The notes: a model not told the origin generated them from the sequence alone. DNA of 64,000 nucleotides from Blastomussa wellsi (GCA_947652115.1 OX393563.1:30868753-30932752), one strand, 5' to 3'. Shown: positions 32,801 through 47,200, counted from the first letter of the stretch. Numbers and translations are program-made.

Positions 32801-35800
32801 CTTGTAAGGCTCGGGAAGAATGAGTCTCCATACACTTGACTATTTCAACACACGATTGACAGTTATCTACAAATCCACTGCGCCGATTAGCGCTTACACC
32901 TTCGTCTGTGGATGACATCCTAAACATGAAAACTGCTTCTTTGGCAAGGTTTTTTTCATTTCATTCGCCCAAGTGGTCCAAGAAGGTTCCAGAGGTTCTA
33001 CACAAAGTCTGACCGGATGCATTCTGTCAAGATAATTTATGACATATATTTTCCCTGTAGGGTTACAATATTCAGCTAGTTGAAAGCAAATGTTTGTCAG
33101 GTACCAAGTGTCTTGTACATGATATAAATTCATGTCAACTTTATAAGTCAGACACCATTTTGGTCTTTGTGTATGTGCTCAGTTGTCGGCCTTTCTGTCG
33201 CATTGAACCGCCTGGCCTCACTATCGTCAATAGGGGCCGAGGTCCTGAGTTTTGCTCCTTTTCATCTTTCGAAAATGCAACAATTTGGATTAATAACTGA
33301 CAGTGGAATTTTAAACTAACCTATTTGTCACTTGTTTTAGCGTCGGAGTATCAAACAGTTTTCCGATTGTTCACTAAAAAAATCGAAGGAAAGGAAAGAC
33401 GCATTGAAAAATAACCCAGTTGCGGTATTTCCAAATTCCAAGATACGATTGAATATGGGAATCTCAAAAGACCAAGTTACATCCCTTGTCGATGAGTTAA
33501 GTTTTTGGTCAGTCAACTAATTTCTAAACGTTTTCCTGTGAATTTTTCAGTAAAACAAACTGTTAGTTCCAATGATTAATGTTTTGAAATGAGTAAAAGG
33601 AACTTTGATAAAGAAATGAGTAAACGGAAGGAATGTTAACAATGTAGATATATGCCACTTATTTTCAACTGATGGTCAACACTGTTGCATTGCATGTGTA
33701 ATTCAATTCACTTTGTGCTTTTGTTTTATCCAGCGTTAAGTTCCGTTAATCTTGAAAGTGTCAAACCGTTAGCCCAAAATAAACTCCGAAAGAAAACAGT
33801 CTGAAAAAAAACCGGCTTCCAAAAGTCAATAGCCCATTTTACTGCAGCTGTACCGTACAGAAATAATGGATGAAACCACGAAGCAGTGTATAAGTGCGAA
33901 CATTTTTCGTCTCAGTGAAACTACCAACCGCAATGAGTTTGCGTGATGGGCAATTCAGCACGCGCGCTGTTCCGCCAATCCTTGACATTCGAGTTCGGTG
34001 ACAGCGTAAACAGTCGAGTTAATCTTGATAAAAAGAAATATTTAAAGTAGTCAGTTTGAATGGCAGTTTCCAATCAATGGATTCTTCGGTAAAAATATTT
34101 GTGATATTTTCTTGCATATTACATATTCACTTGTCGGAGGCCTTTTTCCGAGGATTTGTATGGCCTGGTAAGTCAATATTGCGCATTGTTTCCTTTCATT
34201 TAGAAACTGCTTGTTGTTTGTAGCCGAAGTGTGGCTAGTTTGCCAAGGTTGGAATGATGGGATGTAAGCAATGGATCACATAATATCTGCTAAATGCATG
34301 GAACTGGCGTTAACCCATGGATTCATTTAAGAAGCGAAACAGATTCTTTTCAATTCTTGAGTTGACACCACCTTCTACGTTTTTAATCTCAGTTCTTTAT
34401 CGTATCCGGCGTACTTTGATAATATTAAGCGTGGGCATTAGATGAATCAATTTTGCACGGGTTTTCTCAATTGAATGCGCATTTCGTGTTCGATATCAGT
34501 TCAGTTCCCACGCGCCGATACAAAGACACGAACACATGCGTGTAGTTACATATTAAAACTTCACCGAAAAGCTGACCGAACGTTTAAATCCGACAACACT
34601 CAAAGAAACAAGATTGATCACATGAAGGAAAGGTATGCATAGCAAGGAAGACAAGTATCGGCTAATCGCTAGCAGACTATCAAATTTCTCCATATCAGAT
34701 GCGCTGCTGACCCACTGCCTTCGTTGAGATCCGCAGAGCGCTTTTTTCTCGTTCTCATTTAGTTGGAAGAGGGTTCCAGATTGTTCAGTAAACAACCGGC
34801 CGGGATAACCCGTTAGGCTGGTAAGGATTCCTTTCTCGTCTGTGGCTTCTTTTAACTGGTAAGTGTACGCAGTGAAAACAATGTGTCGGATACGATTCCT
34901 AATGCATTATCCAAAGCACCCTTTAAACATCCCCAACATTTATAAGGGCATCAACATCGAACCAGTGACTTTTATGTAGCCGCCATGCTAGTCGCTAGAG
35001 TTCTTGAAGCTTGTTCGTTAAAAAGCTGCATTCGAATCCATTCCCGTTTTGGTGTTCTCAGAAGAATAAGTTAAAATGAACCCGATAAAAAAGATATTCG
35101 AACCTGATAGAATCTTAAGCAAACTGAATTTTAACTTAACATGTTTGAGAATGTGACTCTAAATTTAGCAGCTTTCAGAACAAACCTTGGCTCCTTCCCA
35201 TTTGATGTTACGGCAAAATGCTCACTGTGCCAAAGAAACTGAAATATCTTTGTGAAGTAATTTCTGCTGACACGCGTTTTTGAAGCTTATATAGTTTCAA
35301 TAGTTTGCTTAACATTGTACATGCCAGGAAAGCCATTAAGGTTTGTTTGATTACTTAATAGTTCGATGTTAATTCATCGTTTAACAGATGAACATTTTAT
35401 GCATGATGGAGCTTACAGAACAACAGAAATTCCAAGTATTCCTTCTTCATATGTATTCCCACATCTGGGATAAAGATCAGTATTATAGCTGGTATGCGAC
35501 TCTCTTTGCTTAAAGAAGCCGAAGTAAACAACAGTTCTTTAAACATTGTCTGGAATGAAATTGTTTATATTCGATTGGAAGTAAGTGATACGAGGTTTGA
35601 AAGTTTTTTGTTCTATATTCCTCGGCAAGTTATGCGGGAGATAATAACAATATTAAAACCAACAGCAGTCATGCTGGGTTTGAATATATGCTGCACGTAG
35701 AATAAGAATGAAAGTCGTGAAGCGTGCAAAAAGTCAATAATAGAACTTTATTAATTAAATTGATATCATTACAATGAAGCGTGTAGGGTTTTAGTCCGGA

Positions 35801-38160
35801 GAGATTTTATAAAACACCGCCTTCCGAGGATTTAATCTGGCTTATAACACATTTACTGAGTTTTTATTACTAGCTAATTTCAGCTTCTGTTTACTATGGC
35901 GAAAATGAGCAGTATTATTTCCTACGCCATTTTGGGTGAACTCTGCAAAATGTAAGCACCCGAGAGCGCTTCCGTAACCTTTCCTCGAATTTGTCACGAG
36001 AAAATGATCCACCCTTTCACGAGTATTGGACCCTTCTTTAAAGTACTAAAACCTGAGCACGAACCCTTATAACCGTGTGTGTACTGATACACACACCTTT
36101 CATCGCCTATAAAGTATAAAAATGTTGATAGTTCAGTTAGCTGCTCGTTGTTGCATCAGTGTTTTGAGTTCGTGAGCTGAGTTCGCCTAGAGTTGTGGTC
36201 GGGTCATTAAGGCAGCAGTCACGTCAAAAAAGCGGAAATGAAAATATTTCAATGTGACGAAGAGCTCAAAAGCCACCGGTTGTATGTGAAGATTGGGGTC
36301 ACAGAAAGTGCGAGTAAATCCATAACATTTAAAGCAGTCTTTGGAATAGAATAATGGCAATTCGCTCAAAGAAGGGATGGTGAAACGTGAAGACAAGTGC
36401 TGGCTTATTTGACATTGTTATTGCGCTTTGAGAAAGGCAGGTAACTTGAAAGACAATTTCAGCGCTGTTATACTTATAAATTGATTACAACTTTTAACTA
36501 TCATGATCCTAAGGAATATTAAAAAAAATCCGATTAGTTAATCACAAAGCAGAAATCTTTTACCACAGACAGAAATTGTTGGGAAGGTCAGTGGCTCGAT
36601 CATTATGGTACTGACCGTCCTCTAAGGCTTTAACTGTATAAATCCCTTATATAAATACAGGGGATCATACCAGTATTAGCCCGCTTAACATAATATCAAA
36701 TAAGCATGAGTAAAGTTTGAAATATTGTTAGAACACTATCTTTTCTGATTAAGTTTCTATGAGAGATCCTGGGAACGAGGTTTTGTTTCCTTTGTAAGCA
36801 ATGTACACGATGCAACATGTGACACTTTCGACTAACCAGTGAACTTAATTCAAGTGACATCATTTCACTTTCCATAAAAAAGGTAAAAATTTCGTGCAGA
36901 AATGGTCGCTATTTGCACGTAAAAAAATAATCTGATTAAAATAAATTGAACCGGATTCTAAAATGGGAAGGTTAAATTAGTTGTAGGCGTTGGATTTCCT
37001 GCATCCTGTTTACACAAGTTTTTTACAAAATATCCCACGTGCAGTTTAATTTGTTATTTTGACTCTTTTGAGCAGAATGCGGCCTGTTTAATCAATGCTA
37101 TGCGAATTCATGGTCTTTGACGTGTGCACTGACAATTTTAAGCTTTTATAAAATATCGAGGAACCGAATTATTTTCTGTAATTTTTCTTTGCTGATTGGA
37201 TTTGTTTAAAGAGTAACCTCTTGTTTAAGATGATCAGTTAATCCCCTGTGTTCTTGCTCTCACTCTGTGTAGATTAGATGTATGACGAGCGTTTAACTTG
37301 GAAGAAATATTGGCTTTATTTAGCGTTTGTATTTCTACATTATAAAGTTCAGTTGTATAAATTGTCAGGGTCAAAGGGATGGTACTTGCAGATGTTTGAG
37401 TCTGAAGATAAAATCCCACAGTGGCATAAGGATCCATAAGCCATTCAAATATATATAAGCCACTTAGTTGCACTGTGGATTGTGAAAGCTTTGTTTGTTA
37501 CTAGACAGAATTATAACATAGCTAGCAGAGCCGCGCAATCAAATTCAGTATACGTAAGCGTGCTCAAAATCCCGATAGTGCACGCTGATAGCGTACCTGC
37601 AGCAACTGCAGCGAAGTCCGACATCCGACAGATCCGAATCTCTTGCTGTCACCGCCATAAACATCCAGAAAGAAGTGCAGGAAAACAGCATCGTTGTGTC
37701 CACTGCAACTGAAAAAACCATAAGCGGCTTCAGATCTTTCTTCAACAACTGCACCGTTCAAAATGTCCACGTCCCTCTTGGATCAAATTTTAGGCCACAC
37801 TTGTTGACATTCACTGTCATACTGTTTTCAGTCTTTACTCAAACCGTTTTGCAACGGTCTATTTTCGGTAATCGATGTACTTTTTGAAGAATTTTGACTT
37901 ATTTTGACTCTGTTAGAATTTTGTGCGAACTGTACGTTTTCTCACAGAAACTGAAAATGTGGCGTGTTGTAAATTAACCAATAAAAACGCACGTTTTCTT
38001 CTCTGTAGTTAAGAGAATTTTGTATTTAATCAGGAGTATTTAATCAAAAGTGCCATTCTTGATAAAGAATTTTGTATTTAAACTGCAGTAAAATAAAACT
38101 CGAGCTTTCAACAGAAAATTTGAAATAAAACCAATTCCTATGTTGCTTAATATTTCGCTT
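29896..38160. other. Gene-poor region
   Basis: No supportable exon. A TTTAA-type microsatellite (about 32692-32715) follows a CAACAACAACAGC stretch and may be the tail of a degraded retroelement. A frame near 37600-37790 looks weakly coding (see findings). Otherwise AT-rich unique sequence. Confidence 0.4.
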
Positions 38161-38165
38161 ACTTC

Positions 38166-38250
38166 TTTTAATTTAATTTAATTTAATTTAATTTAATTTA
38201 ATTTAATTTAATTTAATTTAATTTATTTAATTTATTTATTTATTACAATT
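38166..38250 (+). repeat. TTTAA pentanucleotide microsatellite
   Basis: A long uninterrupted TTTAA array grading into TTTATT units. It directly abuts the 3' end of the minus-strand LINE and is likely its replicated tail. Confidence 0.9.
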
Positions 38251-38865
38251 TAATGGCTAAAAGAATATATATACAATGAGCCATAAGGATGGTCTGCAAA
38301 AGAGACTGGGTCCCCATGCTAGGCAGACCACCTCATCGAACATTACATTATAAACTAACCTAAAAGATAAAAATTCCCTAACCCCCCTTTTAAAACTCAA
38401 AAAAAAGACTACATTAAACTAACCTAGAAGATAAAAATTCCCTAACCCCCCTTTTAAAACTTGAAACACTTGGTGCACTGCGGGTTAAAAATGGCAGAGA
38501 GTTCCACATATCCACGATACGATTAAAAAAGCTGAATTTAAAAACGTCTGTTCGTGCAAACTGTTTCTTTAAAGTTAAATTGTCTATGCCCCTCAGGGGA
38601 TAACGATCATAATAAGAATAAAAATCTATGAAAGCGGAGATGTCTATATTAATAAGACCATTAAGAACTTTGTAGAAAAACAAGACATCGAAAAAGAAGC
38701 GCCTATCCTCTAGAGAAAGTAAGTTCAGTTTATCCTTGCGAGTTGCATAGTCATCGTCAGATTTGAGTATAAACTTGGTTGCTCTTCGCTGGATTCTTTC
38801 AAGTTTACTTCTGATGTTGTTGTCCGTTTTCCGCGTCGGATTTAATGCACAATTCCACCGGCTAT
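38251..38865 (-). mobile_element. 5'-truncated LINE (CR1/L2-like) with 3' UTR and tail
   Basis: The minus-strand frame from about 38865 to the stop at 38414 encodes the C-terminal tail typical of non-LTR reverse transcriptases: KLERIQRRATKFI, LNLLSLEDRRFFFDVL, then KFSFFNRIVDMWNSLP and SSFKRGVREF. The catalytic RT core is missing. The 3' UTR (38251-38413) contains a directly repeated block of about 50 bp (near 38358-38403 and 38417-38460) and ends at the pentanucleotide array. Truncation occurs near a fold-back element. Non-functional. Confidence 0.8.
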
Positions 38866-38879
38866 GTTATGTTATAAAA

Positions 38880-39022
38880 CAATTGGTTCATGCTTTTAGC
38901 TGTGCACTATCGAGTTATGGAGCACTTGGGAAGTTTGGAGAGCACTCAAGAAGCTTTCGTGCTCTCCAAACTTCCCGCGTGCTCCATAACTCGATAGTGC
39001 ACGCTAAAGCATGAACCAATTG
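38880..39022. repeat. 143-bp fold-back element, nearly perfect
   Basis: An arm of 66 bp (38880-38945) starting CAATTGGTTCATGC pairs with 38959-39022 around a 13-bp loop; only a few mismatches and a small length difference. No ORF. It sits at the truncated 5' edge of the LINE. Confidence 0.88.
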
Positions 39023-42000
39023 TAAAATAAAACCTGTTGAATAATATCTCCATTGAGTACTTTTAGTGAGACCCTGGTTTTTATTAAGAAGCCAAGTATT
39101 CACTTTTCCGCCGTCACAATCCACCGCACATGTGCTAGCTTTAGCTGGAAGTTACCGTAATCTCACATTTTTCTGCGGTTTGTCTTAACTGAAAAAATAT
39201 TATAATGCGGTTTTCTTTAATGGGGCGAGATGGTTTCATCCTACATCTAGCTTCATGTGTGCAGGAACGTCATGTTTGCAGGAACAGTGAAGTTTGATCA
39301 GTACTCTCTCGACTTCCCAACATCAGAATCAATGGATTGACAATCACGATATTGACCAATGATCGTAGCGCATACAATGAAATAAATGTGGCGCGCAATA
39401 TCTACACGGATTTTTTTTGGGAATTTGACTGTGTTTGGTTAATTTTTTATGTTGCGTATTTATATCTGGGCTAACGGTTTTACTTTGATAAACCAGGAGC
39501 CATAATCGGGGTTGGAGACCGTAAGTAGTGGGTCCGCGCGCCCCTATGATATAGGACAATTTTGCTATTTTTAGAACAAATTGCGCCTCCTTCGATGTCA
39601 TATACTCGCGCGATTCCGCGCAAGTTTGCGTGGGTTCCCGCGTGGATGTAGCCGTGTTGCATGATCAGTGTCACGTAAGTCACGAGTAACAGACTGCCAC
39701 GCATTTGAGTGTCTGCAAGTATCTGCAAAGGTTGGAAAGGGAAAGGAAGTCATTCTGTTACTAGTAATTTCGTGTGGAAGATACAATACAGTACAGTTGG
39801 CTGTGCCACTGCCGTGTCCAAGTAAGTTCATTTCCTGAATATTTTTGGCTGAAATTCCGTTGTAAATCTGGAGAATTTCTCCAGAGATGAAATTCACTTG
39901 TTTCATGATCAGTACTTCAGGAATTCCGGAATGCAGTCGATCTTCTTTTATGCCCTACAATATCGCCAAAAATGAAAATTCCAATTATCATGGCTTTTAC
40001 ACTGACAACAGGAGCAAGTTGGCTGTCTCTCCATTCAATGGGAATAATTTATTTGTTGCCGGAGAGAGCAATGCCGTACAGCGTAGAATCGAGACGAAAA
40101 AGCAAACACAATCGTGGTATAAATGACTGTAATCGTGTTTTAAAATGCTAGCTTACTAATTAGACATCTATAGATATATGATAGCTTTGCATGTGGATTC
40201 CCCTTTGTTGGTTACTTGTGAAAGTGTCCGTGGGTTCTTGTGTTATTTGCAAGACACTGAAATGGTGTGATTGCTAATAATTGATAATTACTTTTGCATT
40301 TCAATTTCATTAATTTAGAAACTGGTTAACTGTCTTGAGATAATTATGCTTTACCCACCGGTAAGCTTAACAGTTTCATCTACGATTCAACAGATCAGAA
40401 GCCACATAAAGATATGTCAATTTTGATATTTATTTTGAAATTGTTTGATTCCTTAAAACAATCCATTCACATTAATTGTACTCTTGCACTTTCAATATTC
40501 TCAGTTGAGGTTTGATATTTCCTCAGATTTGATAGCAACATAGAAAACATATTTAACCATAAAAACTGAAGTCGGTTTTTGTGTTCACAGTTTTCCCACT
40601 GATAGCACTTTCAAAGGTACTATAAAGTGCCATATTTGATGGTGATGTTCTGTATAGATAATTTAACATATGCCTTAATAGCTTTATTAAATAGAAATTT
40701 AAATTGAGTGACATTGTTAGAAATGAATCAATAATTTTGGCCTTGTATTACCAAACAACTGTTTGATACTGTTTGAAACTTCTTTCATTTGCAAATACTA
40801 TTCAAGCCCAGTACAAGTCTTTTGGAGTAAATCCAGTATTGCCACAGCATTTTAATGAGTGAATTTTTCCATCTTCCATGGCTATACTCATGGTTTATAC
40901 ATTCCCTTTTTTGGTTTTGTTGTTGTTGAGAATAACAATTATTGTGACGTGGTTAGCAGGAGTTGATCCAAGTTGGATTGAATCCCATTTTAAAATAGAA
41001 AATAAGCTAACTTGCATAATGTTGTTGATAATGTTAGCTTAAACAAAGTAAAGAGGTTTGTTTATAATCCAGGTGCCCATAAAACAAACCTGTAACTAAA
41101 ATAAAACAGTAAACACATATTTGCTAAAGTCCATTCCTCCCACTAAATGGAACAAAGTCATTTAAATTAGGTCAAAAACATTTTCCAAAGCTTCTGTATC
41201 CATTCAGCTATAATTACACGGTCATGGCAATTAGATAGTTGCAGGCTAGGAGTTAACATCTTTATCTGTCCTCTATGCATGAATAGGGATATTCCTTGCA
41301 TGGGAATGGGGGTGACGGTCAGTTGTGTGAAATGAATAATTGAGGTTCATTTTAGGTTTCATTTCTTCAAATGAAGGGACTATATGTATTCAAAGGGGTC
41401 AATTAAAAACTAAGAATCTCAGTATCAAATTTGTTTACTACAACTCACTGCATGTAATTAGCTTTACTTTTTATCTTTGTTCATAAAAATAGATTTACTG
41501 CTTTCCTGGTAGCAGGGATATTGTCTAATAATAATATGAAAACAAAGCAAAGTAAACAAAAATCATCCATGAGTGTGCCATCATGTAAGCTTAAGGTAAG
41601 CTCAAACTGACATGCAGGGTGTTGAAAGATGAGCCTTTGTTTTTACTGAAATATGAAATATTGCATAATAAAATGCAAGGCTGACTATATATGTGGTGAT
41701 ATAAATAAAATGAGAGGCAAAATGGTCGTTTTCCCTTAGAGTAAGGAATTTTGTTTTCATTTTCACCTGATCGGAGTTCATTATCTTCAATTCAATGTCA
41801 TATATCAAAATGTGATCACTAATTTTTTGAAAAACATTTTAAATAAGTCATCCCTGAGGAAAACAATATTAATTTAAACATTGACATAAATAGTGAAATG
41901 GTCTTCAGAATTCCAGTGTTTTTTTTTTTATTATTCCATGTCATCTAACAAAGTAAGTACAATCACATGTCAAGAAAGAAGAACTGAAATTAAAATACGG

Positions 42001-44040
42001 AATGCTGCAAGATATATTTTGAAGCAACACAAGTAGCTTACATGGGGTACTATTTAAGAAACTGGTTAGATGTTTATGGATCTATTCGATCTATATTATT
42101 TTATGGATCTATATATTACTCGTGATAAGTGTCTGTAATTAGTGCCTTATCTGATAACTTAGGAGCCTGTAGTACAACAAAGAATCAAAGAAAGACAGGC
42201 GTGGTATAAATTGTATTTCAGCAAAAACCTTTTCCGTCTTTTCGCTGTAATCTTAATACTTTGTATCTCGATATTGTGACGCTGTGAAACGTTGTTTTGA
42301 GTGCTGCGCGATTCTCGTCCGACATTTCCGACACTTCTCCGGCACTGGATTTGTGCAAAAAAAAAATGTCACTGCAGACATCCCAATCACTTTTATCATC
42401 CACATGTTCTTTGTCACTATCACGCGAGTTCACAGCTGAGGCTTCACGAAGACTAGTCGAGTCGAGTTAGAACAGGATTTAGCTTTGGTGTGAGCCGAAA
42501 TCATTTCAAAATTTGAGGTTTAAATGTTCACGCTGTTTGCTTCATCCTGCCAGGCGAGCAGTGAAAGTAATTTATAAATTGTTAATTGTTTCTTTTGAAT
42601 TGCCACACTCTAGGGCCAAAGAGGTATCACTAAATAACAATTTTCCACGTATGGGCATTCATTGACGATTTATTCCCGAACGTTTTTTATCCTTGCATTA
42701 AACTATACATTTTATCGTCCTTGTATTTTTAAGCCGCAGAAGCATTATTGCACTAAGTGCTGGTCGATTCCCAATCTCGTCTCGTGCCCCCCACCCCCTA
42801 TTTTGTTGGTCAAGGCGGACACGGGTGGGCCATGGGAACGAGAGAGTGGTCGCTTCCTATCTGAGTTAATCTTCTGCGTTCGGCACACACACAACAGGAT
42901 ACCTTTCAGCAAGAGTTTCAGCCAGTGTTCATACGAGATTGTCTTTCCCGTGTCATATGTAACATGTTAGAATACTAACCTCCTTTAACATGGTCTTCCA
43001 TTAGGCTTTTCACGTTATTGGTCCGGAAATTGGCGAAAACGATTAACGTGGCTCGCAATAGTTTAGACCTTCCGGTCTCGTGCTTTCTATTAACAGCTAG
43101 GCCGATGACGTGGATGAAAAATATTCAGCGTAATCGTGTAAAGCAGTTATCAGTGAACCGATTCAGGTCAAAGTTACGGTGAACTTTGTTACCATGGCAA
43201 CGATAACTTTAAAACTACACAGTGGAAGTTTTTATTTGTGATATATTTTTGTTTAACCAATGAAAAAAGAGCATTCTGTCAATAGATTTCAGGGCCACCT
43301 TTATAAATGCTCCCAATGATGATTAGATAGAAATATGTACAAATAAAAAACCATTAAATGAAAATGTAAGCAGCGAATAGCTTTATACGTTTATTAGTTT
43401 GCATGTTTTATATGCAAATGTTTTCATCTATCGTTCTTCAAATGTTAATTAGTTAGATTTAAAATTATTTGTTACTTCTATTTCCAACGGTTACCACTTC
43501 TGAAGATGTATGTAGGAACATGTGAAACGTCAAGTTAAAATTTTTTTTTCTCCAGGAATGCGTTTGCTCGTTATGTTTATCACCGCAGTTTTCCGTGTTA
43601 TTTCTTATCAAGCTGTGATGGCCAAAGAACAAGAGCATTTACATTACGAACCACCTTAAGGCAGGGGTACACGCACCAGACAGTTGACCCCACCAAACGA
43701 GCACGCCATGTTTGTTGGGGACTGCTTTGGTGTACATGTACAAATTTTTAGCTTCAAATTCCAGTTTTACTCTTCAAGATTTCATATTTTCCAAATTTTG
43801 CTATTCCTTTTAGAAAAAAATATCTTTTTTCAAAAAACAAAAAAGCCCAAAAATCCAAAATTTTACAAAAAAACAAAAACACATAGATTCATGATTTGAG
43901 CATAGCGATTTTAGATTGCTTGAAATTCAAACAAGATATTTGCGTAAAACTCATGTTTGGAGACGTAAAAACAGCCTTCAGGTGTACGTTTAACTTTCCA
44001 AAATATCGGGAAAACAAATTCTCAAGTCGTTTTTTCTTAA
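39023..44040. other. Gene-poor region
   Basis: No recognisable gene. A minus-strand acidic frame at 42218-42433 has no family features. AT-rich. Confidence 0.4.
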
Positions 44041-44258
44041 AGGGCCCAAATCAGCCTCCGCCATTTTCGATACCATCGAAATTATGGAAATTGTATGGTG
44101 AAGCGTAATCTTAATTCGCGGTAAGTTATGTTACTGGAAGTGTTTAAATTACTTTTAGCAAGTTTCTCAGTGATCCCTTTTGTTTCGACACGTTCCGCGT
44201 AAAATAAAATGCTGGAACTTTCGCATACAATAACAAAGGCGTGGCTGACAAGGGCCCT
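44041..44258 (-). mobile_element. TTAA-flanked MITE, copy 3 (218 bp, inverted)
   Basis: It starts AGGGCCCAAATCAGCC and ends GGCTGACAAGGGCCCT, with intact TTAA on both sides (44037-44040, 44259-44262). It matches copies 1 and 2 in reverse orientation. It is the best-preserved copy for boundary definition. Confidence 0.82.
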
Positions 44259-47200
44259 TTAAGTTTACACGCCTTCATTGGATTTTCACTAAGCCTCCGT
44301 TACCTCACGGCTAGAACTGCCCATATCATCTGCTTTTATTAAGCTTCTTAATGAACGACATTCTGGACTGTCTAATTTCAAAACTGAAGTTTCTCTTTCT
44401 TTGCCTGATTAGCGACAAAATGCGTGTTTTGTTGGCGTTTACTCAGTTTGCCATTTGTGATATCTAATCGGAAGTATAAAGGTTGAGTCTTAAGTACAGG
44501 GAATCATGTCGTCATTACCTTTTAGAAGCTTCCATACTTAGACTTGTCTGGATAAAGGTCACCCTATTTAGCGACGTAGTAGTATACTTAACAAAACTGC
44601 AATGTACCAACTCAATGCAACTGCAATGTCCTCACTCAAAGCGACAGTCACGAAAGGTTTCTTATAAGATTGAGTAACTCAGTGTTTCTTACTGTTCCAT
44701 TTTAATAGTCTGGGAACGCCTTTTTAATGTGTAAAAGTACCTTTGATTGATAGACCATAGGAAATGGCATTCATAGTTTGTTTTCTCAGCTATCAGCAAT
44801 GACAGTTTTCCTTCCAAGGCCCGTTCCTGGTTACCAAGTGTACCGCGGATTGATCTCATTTTACGCCCAATCGATCCGATGTTATTAATTATCGACCACC
44901 TGTGTGGAACATGTTTGTACAACAAGGGCCATTGATAAAATGAGCACGGGCGCGTTTTATATAGACTTGTTTTAGTGAACTTGTCTACAATATGTACTGA
45001 GGATTGTATGGTATATAAAAATGATAACATAGCAGAACATTTATTTTTTAACTTACGACACTTTTAAAAAAGTTTCTGTCTTTTGGAAGCGGTGGCATTA
45101 CCTTTTTATCTCTCACAAAGTCCTGTTTTTCCAAAACCGCCGTTGCCTAAGAGTTATTTGCAAAGATAAAGCATTTTTGATTTAAATTTTGTTTTTGTTT
45201 CCTATCTGAAATTTATTTATATTCCCGTTATCTGCTGAAACCCTATATAGATTGCTATTTTGGGAAGTCTTTCTGAAGATATTTTTTCAGCGTGCACCTT
45301 CTTGAAGATTAATGAAGTTTTGACATCAAATGCTTTACTTGCGTGCTGGTCCCAATACGCGGTTATTCTTCGGCGTCTTGCAGCGCCAAAAGGGTATCGT
45401 CTGTTTTCAAATGTCGTTGATTATCAACATAACATGGAATCCAGCTGGCTTGTCAAGATCCCATTGATGGCGGAGATACAATTGTGTGGTTTAAAATAAC
45501 TGGCCTCTTCCTCTTGAACTAGAGAAACGCAACAGACAAGAACTAGAAAGGACAGCACAAGGGTGCTGAAGGAATTCCAAAACTTGGTATGTGTAAGGCG
45601 ATTATTTCATTATGGCGAGATCTTTCAGAAAAAAAAACTTAATTAGAGTAAGACCTTCGATTCCGTCTGGATTGGTGTTTTCTTCTGTGCAATAATATCT
45701 CAGTTTTAGGTTTTGTGTTATTCGGGTCACTTGGAGTCTTATTTTTTCGACAAGCATGGTGGCACTTGAAATTTTGTAATAAGATGTGTACAAAGTTTTG
45801 ATCGATTCCACATAAACGGATCATGCCCTCCATAGTTAACCTCTCGATACAGTGTTATCCGTTTACAACGAGATCGTGTTAGTTTTTTTTTTTTGCACGG
45901 AAAGCGAAAACTTATTATGATACTCGGAATGCGAAGAAGTTCTAAATTTTTTCAGAGGCATTGATCTTTTATCCAGCTGAACAAAACAAAAAGCAAGAGC
46001 GTTGTATAAATTTTCCGAGCTGCAGGAAATTCGAGTGGCAAGGCATTCAAAAACAACTAAAAACTAACACAAATTGGTATGTGGCCACATTCAATGCTAA
46101 CCATTTCTGTGTTTTTATTTTTACATTTGTAGAAAGAGAAAGTGTGTTTGTTTACTGTGTTTACTTGTTTACTTGTTTGCTCAGTTATTTAGGTACGAAT
46201 TACGAATTAAAGATGAAACTGTTAGTTGACAGATATATAGATATAAAGATATATAGAAAATAGTTTGCACACTAAATACAAATAACTTATTAACGCGAAA
46301 TTGAATTATATAACTGGACTATAAAAATGTAAACAAACAAAACTCTTGTTTTCAAGTGTTCACGTCATGTTCCAAATACCATGATTACATAACTGAATTT
46401 TTCCCCTCTCGCCAGTTGTATTTATACAATCCACATGCATGTATGGAGGTTCAAAGTTTTATTTTACCGTTGCGTTATCAGCACTAAACTGTAACGGGAT
46501 TATGACCGTCATGAGTATAAAATAATTCCCATATCTTACAGCTTATTTTAGAAGCCATGGTTTTCTCGAACCATCGATCATGAGAGAGAGAGCCAATCAC
46601 GTACACATGCAGCATTCCCCGCGCGCTGCATCCTAGACAACAATAACTGAAAATGATAGCGTGCAATTGTTGAATGATCTGTTTCCGGAGCATTTGGAGC
46701 GCGATAACTTGTCTTGCCTCGGCTCATAAGCAGCTCTTTGTAAATCCAAGAGTCTGTAGTTTTACCCGTTTCAGTTTTCTCCAGTTTTCCTTCCAGTGCG
46801 TTTCGTTCTCAAGTGGAATTGTCATCATTGAAAAGAAATTGTCTTTCACACAAGGCGACAGTATCACTACAAGCTCGGTAAGTTCGTTTTCAGTGCATGT
46901 GTTAAAAAAAGGCCGGAAATAGATTGGCTTTCACTGATTTTCACTGCTACATCTTAAACATCGTCTCCTTGTACAAATAGTTATCTCTCATTGTTAGTTG
47001 TGTATGCTCTTTTACAAATGAACATATTTGCTCGCGGTTTGAAAGGTCGCCAAATATAAATTGTTTGTCACAACTGATAGTGTAGCCAATTTTCTTACTT
47101 TTCGGCGTCAAATGGTCAGTTTGCGTTTTCCATTTTGTTCTGTACGGTTCTGCTTTAGCATGTTGTAAGATTTGGATGTCTCAGAAAAACCAATTCGGGA

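Noticed and set aside
32660..33133. Possible LINE 3' end with TTTAA tail and 79-codon minus frame
   Set aside because: The tail resembles a retroelement end but the frame shows no reverse-transcriptase motif, so not called as an element.
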